Of a stretch of 64,000 bases of DNA, positions 50,670 through 58,449 are shown piece by piece. The stretch comes from Alphaproteobacteria bacterium. GTDB taxonomy: Bacteria > Pseudomonadota > Alphaproteobacteria > Micropepsales > Micropepsaceae. Numbering within the stretch: the first letter of the stretch is position 1; the number at the start of each line of letters is the position of its first letter. The position numbers and the translations under genes were made by a program. The notes beneath the pieces were generated by a model. That model saw only the letters and a list, made by a program, of their open reading frames with translations, was not told where the DNA came from and searched no databases. The stretch lies in contig JAFKEW010000044.1 in the NCBI GenBank assembly GCA_017308375.1, positions 1 through 64,000 on the forward strand, given 5' to 3'.

Positions 50670-51857
50670 TCAGCTTGTTCGCGGCTGAAGCAGATAGGGA
50701 CCGTAGATCGTCGTGAAAAGAAGGAACGCCGCGATCCACAGAATTGCAGATGCTTCCAGCAATGGCATCATCCACGCGGCGGAGAATGCGGCGATCACGC
50801 GAACCAGCGCCGAAAGGCTGACCAGCGCATAAATCCACACCGTCGTGCGGTCGGCTGCGAGCGGCCGCCCGGTATGCCCGCGCGCAACCCGCGTCATGAC
50901 GGCCAGGATCATTGTGCCGATGGCGCCCGCGGTCAGGGCATGGATCGCGGCCGCCTGCGGCACGGCATAACTCAGCATTGCCGCGCCCAGAAGGGCAGCG
51001 CCTGCTGCGACCCAGAAATAACCGATATGCAGGATGGCCAGCAGCGGCTCGCCCAGCGTCGCGATCCCGCGCCAGCGTGCCACCCGCAACACATTTAGCG
51101 CCCCCGCCAGCAGCAGAAGCCATCCCACCACCTGCATATCCGGAAGAAATGTCCAGCCGATCAGGCCCAGATGCAGCGTGCCCAATGCCGCGCGATCGGC
51201 GAGGCCCGGCGCCGGCGGCAGCGCGCTCTGCCGCTGCCGCATCAGCCAGTTGCGGGTAAAGTTGGGAATGATCCGTCCGCCGATCATGGAGATCAGAATG
51301 ATGATGGCCGCGAGCCCCAGCCGCCAGCCAAGCCCAGGGGGTAGCGCAACGCCGCCCAGTTCCAGATACATCAGCAGATTGGCAATCCCCAGAACGCAAA
51401 CCGGCAGCGGAATGGCCGCGTTGCGCCAGTTGCGTGCCAGTATAATTTCGCGTGCCGCCACGCCCGCCAACGCGAACAGAAACGAAAGGTCGATCAACGC
51501 CGCCAGCCACAGGGGTATCAGCGCCGAAAGGAAGGCCACCACCCGCCCGGCCAGCCACAGCCCCGCCAGTATGGCCAGCGCCCGTCCGTGAACCGGCGGC
51601 CGTCCGGTCCAGTTCGGAATGGCGGTGAGAAGAAAGCCCGCAATTGCCGCCGGCACGAAACCGAACAGCATGGCGTGAATGTGCCAGTCCAGCGGGGCAA
51701 ACCGGCTCGGCAGCGTTTCGCCGGTGGCGAACATCACGATCCACACCGCCACCGCCAGCGCGGGCCAAAGCCCGGCTGCCAGAAAGAACGGCCTGAACCC
51801 CAGCGACCATAGCGGTACGGGTTTCGCGCCTGTCGCTTCTGCCGATGCTGTCGTCAC
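50670..51857 (-). CDS. nnrS: NnrS family heme-copper membrane protein
   Basis: 395-aa inner-membrane protein with about 12 helices. NnrS hallmarks: WSLGFRPFFLAAGLWPALAVAVW at the N-terminus, LDWHIHAMLFGFVPAAIAGFLLTAIPNWTGRPP (His pair plus NWTGRPP), and RIIPNFTRNWL. NnrS proteins bind heme and copper and protect against NO. GTG start with an AAGGAGC site about 10 nt upstream. The TTGCG-N4-CGCAA box (51925-51940) lies about 70 bp upstream, so it is probably controlled by the neighbouring Crp/Fnr protein. Confidence 0.93.
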   Translation of the reverse strand: MTTASAEATGAKPVPLWSLGFRPFFLAAGLWPALAVAVWIVMFATGETLPSRFAPLDWHIHAMLFGFVPAAIAGFLLTAIPNWTGRPPVHGRALAILAGLWLAGRVVAFLSALIPLWLAALIDLSFLFALAGVAAREIILARNWRNAAIPLPVCVLGIANLLMYLELGGVALPPGLGWRLGLAAIIILISMIGGRIIPNFTRNWLMRQRQSALPPAPGLADRAALGTLHLGLIGWTFLPDMQVVGWLLLLAGALNVLRVARWRGIATLGEPLLAILHIGYFWVAAGAALLGAAMLSYAVPQAAAIHALTAGAIGTMILAVMTRVARGHTGRPLAADRTTVWIYALVSLSALVRVIAAFSAAWMMPLLEASAILWIAAFLLFTTIYGPYLLQPRTS

Positions 51858-51924
51858 TGAAACGCTCCTTCACACCGCTGATATAGCACCCTATCCGATA
51901 TTAGGCGCGTGTTGCAGTTTGCCC

Positions 51925-51940
51925 TTTGCGCTTGCGCAAA
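51925..51940. promoter_or_regulatory. NnrR-type box upstream of nnrS
   Basis: TTTGCGCTTGCGCAAA: perfect 7-bp inverted repeat (TTTGCGC/GCGCAAA), giving the core TTGCG-N4-CGCAA. It lies in the gap between the Crp/Fnr stop and the nnrS start. It resembles the NnrR-binding motif TTGCG-N4-CACAA known from Rhodobacter. Confidence 0.7.
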
Positions 51941-51952
51941 CTTCGCCGTTCG

Positions 51953-52669
51953 TCAGCCATTGGCCTGTTCTGCGATGCGCTGGATGTCGCCCGGCTTCAG
52001 CACGATCAGGCGCCGGTTGCGGCTCGCCACAAGGCCCTGTTTGGTCCAGCCGGTCAGAATGCGGCTGGCGGTGTGCAGTGTGGTGCCGGCAATGTCGGCC
52101 ATATCCTTTCGCCGCAGCGGGAAGGCGATCGCCGTTCCGCCGCCGATGGCTTGCCCGGCCTGTCGCGCCAGCCGCAGGACCGCGTGCGCCACCCGGCGCT
52201 CGGCGTTCTGTGTGGCCAGTTCGCGCACCCGTTCCTGCACTTCTTGAAGGCGCGTGCCGATGATGCGGATCATGTTGATCGCGATCTGGGGATACCGTGC
52301 CATCAGAATGCGAAGGTCGGCCTCGCTCCAGCTCGCTTCGAATGTTTCGGCGATGGTCACGGCGTCGGCGGGGTAACGCCCATCGGTGAACAGCGCCACG
52401 GTGCCGAACATCTCTCCGGGCCCGACGAATCGCACCACGATCTGGGCGCCATCGCTGCCGGATTGAGAAATCCGCACCCCGCCGGCAATCACCGCGTGGG
52501 TGCGTACGCCGGGATCGCCCTGGCTGAAAATGCGCGTTTCCCGCGGCAGGTGGCGGCCGCGCGCCATGGCCGCGACGCCGGTCAGGGCTTCCATCGGCAG
52601 CCCGGCAAACAGCTCCATCTGCCTCAATGCTTCGGGTGCGGGTGCTTCATCCCGGATCGCGCTGGTCAT
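51953..52669 (-). CDS. Crp/Fnr family regulator, NnrR/DNR-like
   Basis: 238-aa regulator: N-terminal cyclic-nucleotide-like sensor fold, long dimer helix (TRLQEVQERVRELATQNAERRVAHAVLRLARQ) and C-terminal HTH (KDMADIAGTTLHTASRILTGWTKQGLV) with the E-x-x-SR-like recognition positions TASR. FNR-type iron-sulfur cysteines are absent, which places it with the NO-responsive NnrR/DNR group rather than FNR. The gene lies between two TTGCG-N4-CGCAA boxes, one just before its own ATG, so it likely regulates itself, nnrS and the divergent CopD-like gene. Confidence 0.88.
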   Translation of the reverse strand: MTSAIRDEAPAPEALRQMELFAGLPMEALTGVAAMARGRHLPRETRIFSQGDPGVRTHAVIAGGVRISQSGSDGAQIVVRFVGPGEMFGTVALFTDGRYPADAVTIAETFEASWSEADLRILMARYPQIAINMIRIIGTRLQEVQERVRELATQNAERRVAHAVLRLARQAGQAIGGGTAIAFPLRRKDMADIAGTTLHTASRILTGWTKQGLVASRNRRLIVLKPGDIQRIAEQANG

Positions 52670-52689
52670 GCCCGGACTATGGGCAAGGG

Positions 52690-52705
52690 TTTGCGCCAGC
52701 GCAAA
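52690..52705. promoter_or_regulatory. NnrR-type box between the Crp/Fnr and CopD-like genes
   Basis: TTTGCGCCAGCGCAAA, a perfect 7-bp inverted repeat with core TTGCG-N4-CGCAA, 21 bp before the regulator ATG and 54 bp before the CopD-like ATG on the other strand. Confidence 0.7.
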
Positions 52706-52758
52706 TTTTCGGGTGGCGCGTTGGTCTATTCTGGCCCTGGTTTTCCCGGGGATGGGTC

Positions 52759-53238
52759 ATGGACGGTCTTGGTATCGCGCGGGCTTTGCACGTTCTTGGT
52801 GTGGTGATCTGGTTTGGCGGTGTCTCCATGGCCACCAGCATCGCGCTGACCGCCATTCGCAAGGGCGAGATGGGCGATGACTGGCCCAAGGCTTTCCAAG
52901 CCATCGAGCATCGCTTTGTTTGGCAGGCGCGCACCGCAGTCATCGTCGTCGGGTTGACCGGGCTTTACATGCTGTGGGGCTTCAATCTGTGGGACCGCTT
53001 TGAGTCGCTTACCTATTGGTGGATGCACGCCATGGTCTGTGTCTGGCTGCTGTTCGCCATCATCCTGTTTATCGGCGAGCCGCTGGTCCTCCACCGCTAT
53101 TTTGAACGCTGGGCTTCCGCGAATCCCAGAATCGCTTTCTGCTGGCTGCAGCGGGTCCATTGGGTCCTGCTGACACTGGGGGTGGTGACCATTCTGGGCG
53201 CTGTCGCCGGAAGCCATGGGGTGTCGGTCTTTGGATAA
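52759..53238 (+). CDS. CopD-like small membrane protein
   Basis: 159-aa inner-membrane protein with four helices. It begins at MDGLGIARALHVLGVVIWFGGVSMATSIALTAIRKGEM, with the His in helix 1 and the GG/VW pattern typical of CopD-like four-helix proteins that often bind heme or copper; a further His is in EHRFVWQARTA and WMHAMV. No CXXCH motif, so not a c-type cytochrome. Located between the NnrR-type box and the NO reductase gene, so it may help assemble or feed electrons to the reductase; unproven. Confidence 0.72.
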   Translation: MDGLGIARALHVLGVVIWFGGVSMATSIALTAIRKGEMGDDWPKAFQAIEHRFVWQARTAVIVVGLTGLYMLWGFNLWDRFESLTYWWMHAMVCVWLLFAIILFIGEPLVLHRYFERWASANPRIAFCWLQRVHWVLLTLGVVTILGAVAGSHGVSVFG

Positions 53239-53271
53239 TAGGCTTTGTCTGCAGCAGCCGCAGACGGGGTA

Positions 53272-53288
53272 AGGCATTAAAGAAGCGC
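53272..53288. promoter_or_regulatory. candidate NsrR-type box before the NO reductase gene
   Basis: AGGCATTAAAGAAGCGC matches the first 12 positions of the hemoglobin box (AGGTATTAAAGA) except one base; its right half is degenerate. It lies 27 bp before the ATG at 53316. Confidence 0.4.
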
Positions 53289-53422
53289 ACGCGTCGAACG
53301 CCGTTTGGGGTAGCCATGACGTTGAACGCCGAGCGCATCGAGTATCCTGCCGAAGATCCCGTCAGCTTGGTCTCGTTCTCTTCATCTACGAATTTTTTCT
53401 GAACAATCCCGACGACGCACCG

Positions 53423-54961
53423 ATGGATCCGCTGCTGGCGGAATTCCGCCCGCTGACACCCAGCCAGAAACGGATCGGCAAATATTTCATCGTCGTCGCG
53501 CTGCTGCTGCTGGTGCAGATCGTCGCCGGCACGATCATGGCGCATTCCTATTATGAGCGTGAAGGCTTCTACGGTATCGCGATCAACGATTATCTGCCGT
53601 TCAATTTCCTCCGTGCGGTGCACATTCAGGCGCCGATTGTGTGGATCGACCTGTCGTGGATCGGGGCGGCGCTGTTTCTCGCGCCCGCCATTGCCGGTGG
53701 AAAGGAAGCGAAGGGCCAGCACATCTGGGTCGATATTCTGTTCTGGGCCACGCTCTTCGTCGTCGCGGGTGCCCTGATCGGAAACTATCTCGGCATCATG
53801 GGGGTGATCGACCAGGGCTGGTTCTGGTTCGGCAATCAGGGCCTGTCTTACATCCAGCTTGGCCGTTTCTGGCAGATCGGTTTCTTCATCGGCCTTGCGC
53901 TGTGGAGCCTTCTGGTCATGCGTGCGCTGTGGCCCAGCAGCACCTTGTTCTGGCAGGCAGCGGGGCAGTTCTGGTCCGGCCGCATCCGGCTCGAACATCT
54001 GATCTGGGCTTCCACCACCAACATCGCGGCGCTTTATGTGTTCGGCATGATCCCCCTCACCGGGATCGAGAAGTCGTTCACGATCACGGATTTCTGGCGC
54101 TGGTGGGTGGTTCACCTGTGGGTGGAGCAGTCGTTCGAATTCTTCGCCGCCTGCGTGAGCGCCTATCTGTTGATGGCTGTCGGCCTCGTCTCGCGCAAAC
54201 TGGCGGAGCGTGCGGTTTATTTCGAACTGATCCTGATCTTTCTCGGCGGGGTGATCGGTACCGGCCATCATCTTTATTGGGCGGGCGGACCCAGCATATG
54301 GGTGCCGATGGGCAGCATGTTCTCGTTCATAGAGGTATTGCCGCTTGTCCTGTTGATGATCGAGGCGATCAATCATTACCGCCTGATCCGCGGTCATCAG
54401 ACTTTCCAGTACCGGCTGGCCTATACCTACATCATCGGTGCGGCGTTCTGGAATTTTGTCGGGGCCGGTGTTTTCGGCGGCGGGACACTGAATGCGCCGT
54501 TGGTCAATTATTATGAGCACGGCACGTTCCTGACCTTGAATCACGCGCACACCGCCTTGTTCGGCGCGTTCGGCCTGCTGGCGATCGGGCTGATCTATTT
54601 CTGCCTGCGCTACATCGCGGCCGACCGTTACCGCTTCGGCGAAAAGACCGGCTTGTGGGCGTTCTGGCTCTACAATGCCGGGCTGGTGTTGTGGATTTTG
54701 CTGAACTTCTTCCCTATCGGCTGGCCGCAGCTCGATGCGGTGTTCGAGCATGGCTTCGCCTATGCCCGCAGTCTGGAGTTCTACAACACAACCCTGTTCT
54801 GGCAGTGGATGCGGCTGCCGGGCGATGTGGTGTTTGCCGTTGCGGTGGTGCTGATGGCCTGGGATTTCCTGATCAAGCTGCGGCCGCTCTTGCCGCGCTT
54901 CGCCATCGCGCTTATTCCGGGCCGTGCGATCCGGGAAGGGGAGGTTGGCTCCCCCTCCTGA
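53423..54961 (+). CDS. norB: nitric oxide reductase large subunit, short qNOR-like; 5' end probably frameshifted
   Basis: Reduces NO to N2O in the inner membrane. The 512-aa catalytic core keeps all six metal-ligand His (H67, H231, H282, H283, H374, H376, with H282/H283 in GHHLYW and H374/H376 in NHAHTALFG) and the FeB-site Glu E235 plus E239 in VHLWVEQSFEFF, the mark of NORs as opposed to oxidases. The sequence is closest to the membrane part of quinol-type NorB (about 760 aa), but the periplasmic N-terminal domain is missing. Upstream of the ATG the same frame continues without stop as LGLVLFIYEFFLNNPDDAP, while a plausible true N-terminus (MTLNAERIEYPAEDPVS, from ATG 53316, site TTGGGG) is in another frame. 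No norC gene is adjacent. Confidence 0.88.
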   Translation: MDPLLAEFRPLTPSQKRIGKYFIVVALLLLVQIVAGTIMAHSYYEREGFYGIAINDYLPFNFLRAVHIQAPIVWIDLSWIGAALFLAPAIAGGKEAKGQHIWVDILFWATLFVVAGALIGNYLGIMGVIDQGWFWFGNQGLSYIQLGRFWQIGFFIGLALWSLLVMRALWPSSTLFWQAAGQFWSGRIRLEHLIWASTTNIAALYVFGMIPLTGIEKSFTITDFWRWWVVHLWVEQSFEFFAACVSAYLLMAVGLVSRKLAERAVYFELILIFLGGVIGTGHHLYWAGGPSIWVPMGSMFSFIEVLPLVLLMIEAINHYRLIRGHQTFQYRLAYTYIIGAAFWNFVGAGVFGGGTLNAPLVNYYEHGTFLTLNHAHTALFGAFGLLAIGLIYFCLRYIAADRYRFGEKTGLWAFWLYNAGLVLWILLNFFPIGWPQLDAVFEHGFAYARSLEFYNTTLFWQWMRLPGDVVFAVAVVLMAWDFLIKLRPLLPRFAIALIPGRAIREGEVGSPS

Positions 54962-55099
54962 ATCCCCGTCCTGGGCTTTCGTCCTGAACCTTCCGGGCGC
55001 TGGCCGCCGCGGTGCCTGCAACAATGGGCTCTGTTTCCGCGCCCCATAGTGTCGCAGGACAGGATAAGGGATTGAGAATGCGCGGGCGAGGCTTTAAAC

Positions 55100-55116
55100 A
55101 GGTATTAAAGATACCT
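55100..55116. promoter_or_regulatory. candidate NsrR box before the hemoglobin gene
   Basis: AGGTATTAAAGATACCT: palindrome AGGTAT-N5-ATACCT, 13 bp before the ATG. The half-site recurs before the 39649 gene. Spacing and half-site resemble NsrR boxes of other bacteria (AAATACAT-type inverted repeats). Confidence 0.55.
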
Positions 55117-55129
55117 CTTTGTTGTGATC

Positions 55130-55597
55130 ATGAGCGAGTCAGAAGAAGCCCATCTTGCACGCCGCGCCCAGATCGTCCGGGGCATCGTGGAAAAAACCGG
55201 TGTGGACGAGGGGATGGTCAAAACCCTGGTGCATACCTTCTACGGCAAGGTCCGGCAGGATCCTTTGCTTGGCCCGGTATTCGATCGCGTGATCGGCGAT
55301 CACTGGGACGCGCATCTTGCCAAGATGTGCGATTTCTGGTCGTCGGTCATGCTGATGAGCGGCCGCTACAAGGGCAATCCGATGATCGCTCACATGCGCC
55401 TGAAGATGGTCGGGCCGCAGCATTTTGAGCGCTGGCTGCAATTGTTCGGCGAAACGGCGGAAGAAGTCTGCCCGCCCAATGCCAGCGAGGCCTTTGTCGC
55501 GCGTGCGCAAAACATCGCCCGCAGTCTTCAACTGGGCATGTTCTATCGCGCGGACAGGAATCCGGCGGGTGAGGCCGCCGGGGAAGGTGTGCAATGA
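55130..55597 (+). CDS. group III truncated hemoglobin
   Basis: 155-aa heme protein of the trHb group III family: [69 protein letters not shown] shows the WD..L..MCDFWSS segment and the GxYKGxPxxxH region. Probably dioxygenates NO or handles reactive nitrogen species. A GTG at 55124 and ATG at 55130 are both possible; I use the ATG. Forms a unit with the ferredoxin gene (overlap 4 bp) and possibly with the membrane protein. Confidence 0.88.
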   Translation: MSESEEAHLARRAQIVRGIVEKTGVDEGMVKTLVHTFYGKVRQDPLLGPVFDRVIGDHWDAHLAKMCDFWSSVMLMSGRYKGNPMIAHMRLKMVGPQHFERWLQLFGETAEEVCPPNASEAFVARAQNIARSLQLGMFYRADRNPAGEAAGEGVQ

Positions 55598-55944
55598 CCT
55601 TTGTCGTTACGGAAGCCTGCATCAAATGCAAATACATGGACTGCGTGGAAGTCTGTCCGGTGGACTGCTTCTACGAAGGTGAGAACATGCTGGTGATCCA
55701 CCCCGAGGAATGTATCGATTGCGGGGTGTGCGAACCGGAATGCCCGGCCGAAGCGATCAAACCCGATACCGAATCGGGGCTTGAGCAATGGCTGGCGCTG
55801 AATGCCGAATACGCGCCCAAATGGCCGAACATCGCCACGAAGGGCACGCCCCCGGCCGACGCCAAGGAATGGGATGGTGTGCCCAATAAATTCGCGGAGC
55901 ATTTCAGCGACCAGCCCGGCACCGATCACAAGGGCGGCGGCTGA
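55594..55944 (+). CDS. fdxA: ferredoxin FdxA (7Fe type)
   Basis: 116-aa ferredoxin with two Fe-S clusters. Cysteines are arranged as in FdI-type proteins: [24 protein letters not shown] (C9, C12, C17, C21, C25) and [17 protein letters not shown]. The C-terminal extension after residue 60 ([12 protein letters not shown]...) is typical of FdxA. The start overlaps the hemoglobin stop by 4 bp, which suggests it supplies electrons to a NO- or stress-related enzyme, possibly the hemoglobin. Confidence 0.93.
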   Translation: MTFVVTEACIKCKYMDCVEVCPVDCFYEGENMLVIHPEECIDCGVCEPECPAEAIKPDTESGLEQWLALNAEYAPKWPNIATKGTPPADAKEWDGVPNKFAEHFSDQPGTDHKGGG

Positions 55945-55990
55945 CCGGCCGCAACTGCGTTCGGCAAGTGCCGTCACACGGAAAAGCGCC

Positions 55991-56515
55991 ATGATTGAGC
56001 GCACATTCTCCTCGCCTTATGTCGACATCGCCCATCTCCTGGTGCCGGTCCTGTGGTTCGGCCTTCTGGTGGGCGTGTGCTTCGTGGCGGTGCCGGTAAA
56101 ATTTGCGGCGCCCTCGCTCAGCCTGCCTGTGGCACTCGATGTCGGGCGCGTGACCTTCGCCCTTTTCAACGACATTGAATGGGTGATGCTGGCGCTGACC
56201 GTGGTCGTGGTGGTGTTTTCGGGGCCACACGCGCTGCCCGCAATCGCGACCGCATTTCTGGCGCTCATCCTGTGCGTGCAAACAGTATGGCTTTTGCCGG
56301 TGCTGGACGCGCGCGTAACCATGATCATGGCCGGCGGTGCACCGCCGCCGTCATCCTATCATCTCTATTATATCGCGGCAGATGTGCTGAAGGCGGGCGT
56401 GCTGCTTGTCATGGTCTGGTCCCAGGCATCGCAGTTGTCGCGCGCGCTTGCACCGGCCCATCACGGAAGGCGGCATGGTATAGCGCCTTCCGTGTTGCCG
56501 GGTCAGCACAGCTGA
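55991..56515 (+). CDS. small membrane protein, unknown
   Basis: 174-aa protein with four hydrophobic segments (AHLLVPVLWFGLLVGVCFVAV; WVMLALTVVVVVFSG; LPAIATAFLALILCVQTVWLLPVL; YHLYYIAADVLKAGVLLVMVW). No family recognised. It follows fdxA by 46 bp on the same strand and is convergent with the Rnk-like gene; likely part of the NO-response unit but its role is unknown. The 3' end contains an 11-bp hairpin. Confidence 0.7.
   Translation: MIERTFSSPYVDIAHLLVPVLWFGLLVGVCFVAVPVKFAAPSLSLPVALDVGRVTFALFNDIEWVMLALTVVVVVFSGPHALPAIATAFLALILCVQTVWLLPVLDARVTMIMAGGAPPPSSYHLYYIAADVLKAGVLLVMVWSQASQLSRALAPAHHGRRHGIAPSVLPGQHS
56462..56494. terminator. hairpin near the convergent gene ends
   Basis: CACGGAAGGCG (56462-56472) and CGCCTTCCGTG (56484-56494) form perfect 11-bp arms with an 11-nt loop. 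It lies inside the last codons of the membrane-protein gene, 35 bp from the convergent Rnk-like stop, without a T-tract. Confidence 0.45.
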
Positions 56516-56528
56516 TCTTGTTGGCCGT

Positions 56529-56951
56529 TCAGGTGGCGAGCCTCTCGCCATCGTCCGCCTTGTGCAGGACTTTCAGCACCGTCAGCGTTTTGCGTTCGCC
56601 GCCGCGTGTCTGCCAATCGATCGACTGGCCTTCCGAAAGCCCGATCAGGGCCGCGCCGATCGGTGTCAGAACGGAAATCCTGCTCTCCTTGGAATCGGCT
56701 TCCGCGGGATAGACAAGCTGCACCAAACGTACGTGCCCCGTGGTGTCGTCACGGAACTCGACGAAAGAGCCCATGGTCACGCCCTGCGAAGGATCGGGCA
56801 CGGCATCGCTGACGGTGGCGCGGTCAAGCTCCTGCTGCAGGTATTCCGCGATATGCGGCACCGTGTTCTTGGCGGCGTCGGCCACGTTCTGCAGGCGGTC
56901 GAGGTCTTCCGCCGAAATGACGATTCTGGGCAGTTCTGCCGTTTCGATCAT
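56529..56951 (-). CDS. Rnk-like GreA/GreB C-terminal-domain protein (copy 1)
   Basis: 140-aa protein with a GreA/GreB C-terminal-like fold: GSFVEFRDDTTGHVRLVQLVYPAEADSKESRISVLTPIGAALIGLSEGQSIDWQTRGGERKTLTVLKVLHK. The N-terminal coiled coil is short, as in Rnk, which binds RNA polymerase but not the secondary channel tip. A likely regulator of polymerase function or nucleoside-diphosphate kinase. It is downstream of a second, divergent copy on the same strand. Confidence 0.85.
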   Translation of the reverse strand: MIETAELPRIVISAEDLDRLQNVADAAKNTVPHIAEYLQQELDRATVSDAVPDPSQGVTMGSFVEFRDDTTGHVRLVQLVYPAEADSKESRISVLTPIGAALIGLSEGQSIDWQTRGGERKTLTVLKVLHKADDGERLAT

Positions 56952-56963
56952 GATTGTCTCCTT

Positions 56964-57443
56964 TCAGGCCGCTTGCGGCCCGGGGTCGAACGGGTCGGTC
57001 GTGTCCGTCACGACAGGCCGCGAATGCACGCGCCTTTGAAACGGCAGCACGCGTACCGGCGGATTGGTGTCTTCCACCGTGACCAGTTGGTATGAATTTT
57101 CCAGCGACAGGAACGGCATGCGGTCGCCCGCGCGCAGTCCCAGAAGCGCCGCCCCCAGCGGGGTCAACAGCGGCAATTGTTCTTCATCGCCGTTATACTC
57201 CTCCGGATAAACCAGCTTGCGCCCCGGCGTCGAAGGGCCCCAGTCGACGCGGAAATTCACCCAGCCATTCATCGTGACCGTGTCCGGCGGCATGTCCGCG
57301 CGGCTGCAAAAGGACGCCCGTTCCAGTTCCCCTTTGAGGAAATTCGCGACGGGATGGCCCTGACGGGACGCTTTCTCGATGGCGGCCTCCAGGTGGGGCC
57401 GTTCGGACAGCGGAATGAACACCTCCGGTAACGTGGGAAGCAT
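56964..57443 (-). CDS. Rnk-like GreA/GreB C-terminal-domain protein (copy 2)
   Basis: 159-aa paralogue of the next gene: VTMNGWVNFRVDWGPSTPGRKLVYPEEYNGDEEQLPLLTPLGAALLGLRAGDRMPFLSLENSYQLVTVEDTNPP. The two proteins share TPxGAALxGLxxG and RxV(Q)LVYPxE motifs, but this copy has no obvious coiled coil. An open frame extends upstream to 57485; MLPTLPEVF at 57443 is the better start. The tandem arrangement suggests a duplication, with the first copy 12 bp away. Confidence 0.82.
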   Translation of the reverse strand: MLPTLPEVFIPLSERPHLEAAIEKASRQGHPVANFLKGELERASFCSRADMPPDTVTMNGWVNFRVDWGPSTPGRKLVYPEEYNGDEEQLPLLTPLGAALLGLRAGDRMPFLSLENSYQLVTVEDTNPPVRVLPFQRRVHSRPVVTDTTDPFDPGPQAA

Positions 57444-57738
57444 GACTGCACCTCGTCCAAGGCCGGGATCAAACCCGGCCGCCAAAAGCGGTTTTGCCTA
57501 TAAATCCATGAGATTGATGAGCTTTACCCGGACGACGGCCACGCCGAACGCCCGGGCTACACGCCTGAGTGGAGGCGTCCCGCGCGAAGCAGCTGCCGAA
57601 GTGCGACAAGTTTGCTCATGCCTATAACATAAGGAATACCGCGCACCTTTCAATAGCGCCGGATGCCGCTGAAAAATTCTCGAATATGGCGGGCACCTTT
57701 GGCGCGGGGCGGCGTCTAATGTGTGAAAGGTTGGGGCG

Positions 57739-58449
57739 ATGCCTATGCAGGCGCTGCGGGACTACGAAAATCTGACGGACGTCGAACTGGCGGCCTGTTT
57801 TGCCCGAAAGGAGCCGCAAGCGGTCCGCCTCGTCACGCAACGCAACAATCAGCGGCTGTTCCGTGCCGCGTGGAGCGTCACGCGCAACCGTGCAGAGGCC
57901 GAGGATGTCGTGCAGGAAGCCTATCTCCACGCCATTCCAGCGGCTGCTTCCTTCAACGGAAAATCTTCGCTCACAACCTGGCTGACCCGGATCGCGGTCA
58001 ACGAAGCATTGTCGCGCAGGCGTGCCGCGTTACGGCGTATGGCGGCATTCAACACGGATTCGGTCGTGGTGATGGATGAATATCGCGAGAAACTGATGAA
58101 CGCCACGGCAGGCAAGGCAACACCGGAGGCCGCATTGGCCCGCAAACAATTGGCCGGTGTGCTGGAACGCGCCATCGCGCGCCTGCCGGAACCGTTCCGC
58201 CTCGTTTTCGTGTTGCGTGAGATCGAAGGCCTCAGTGTCGATGAAACCGCAGGCGTGCTCGGCATCAATCCCGACACGGTGAAAACCCGCGCGGTGCGTG
58301 CGCGCCACCGCCTGCAACAGATGCTTGACCCCGAATGGAAAGCGGCATTGGCCGAAACTTTCCCGTTCGCGGGGGTAGACTGCGAAGCCCTGACAGCACG
58401 CGTCCTTGAACGTCTGGGCCATTCCGGCCCGGAAAACACCGGAGAATAA
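57739..58449 (+). CDS. ECF-type RNA polymerase sigma factor
   Basis: 236-aa extracytoplasmic-function sigma factor: region 2 (AWSVTRNRAEAEDVVQEAYLHAIPAAASFNGKSSLTTWLTRIAVNEALSRRRAALRR) and region 4 (RLPEPFRLVFVLREIEGLSVDETAGVLGINPDTVKTRAVRARHRL) are clear. Its C-terminus is longer than usual (about 35 extra residues). The ATG at 57739 shares its frame with an ATG two codons later. No adjacent anti-sigma gene was found; the ferritin-like gene follows and overlaps by one base, forming an operon. Confidence 0.9.
   Translation: MPMQALRDYENLTDVELAACFARKEPQAVRLVTQRNNQRLFRAAWSVTRNRAEAEDVVQEAYLHAIPAAASFNGKSSLTTWLTRIAVNEALSRRRAALRRMAAFNTDSVVVMDEYREKLMNATAGKATPEAALARKQLAGVLERAIARLPEPFRLVFVLREIEGLSVDETAGVLGINPDTVKTRAVRARHRLQQMLDPEWKAALAETFPFAGVDCEALTARVLERLGHSGPENTGE

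Noticed and set aside
53069..55024. 651-aa minus-strand frame opposite the NO reductase
   Set aside because: Antisense to the NO reductase, whose metal ligands are all conserved; the opposite frame is low-complexity and motif-free.
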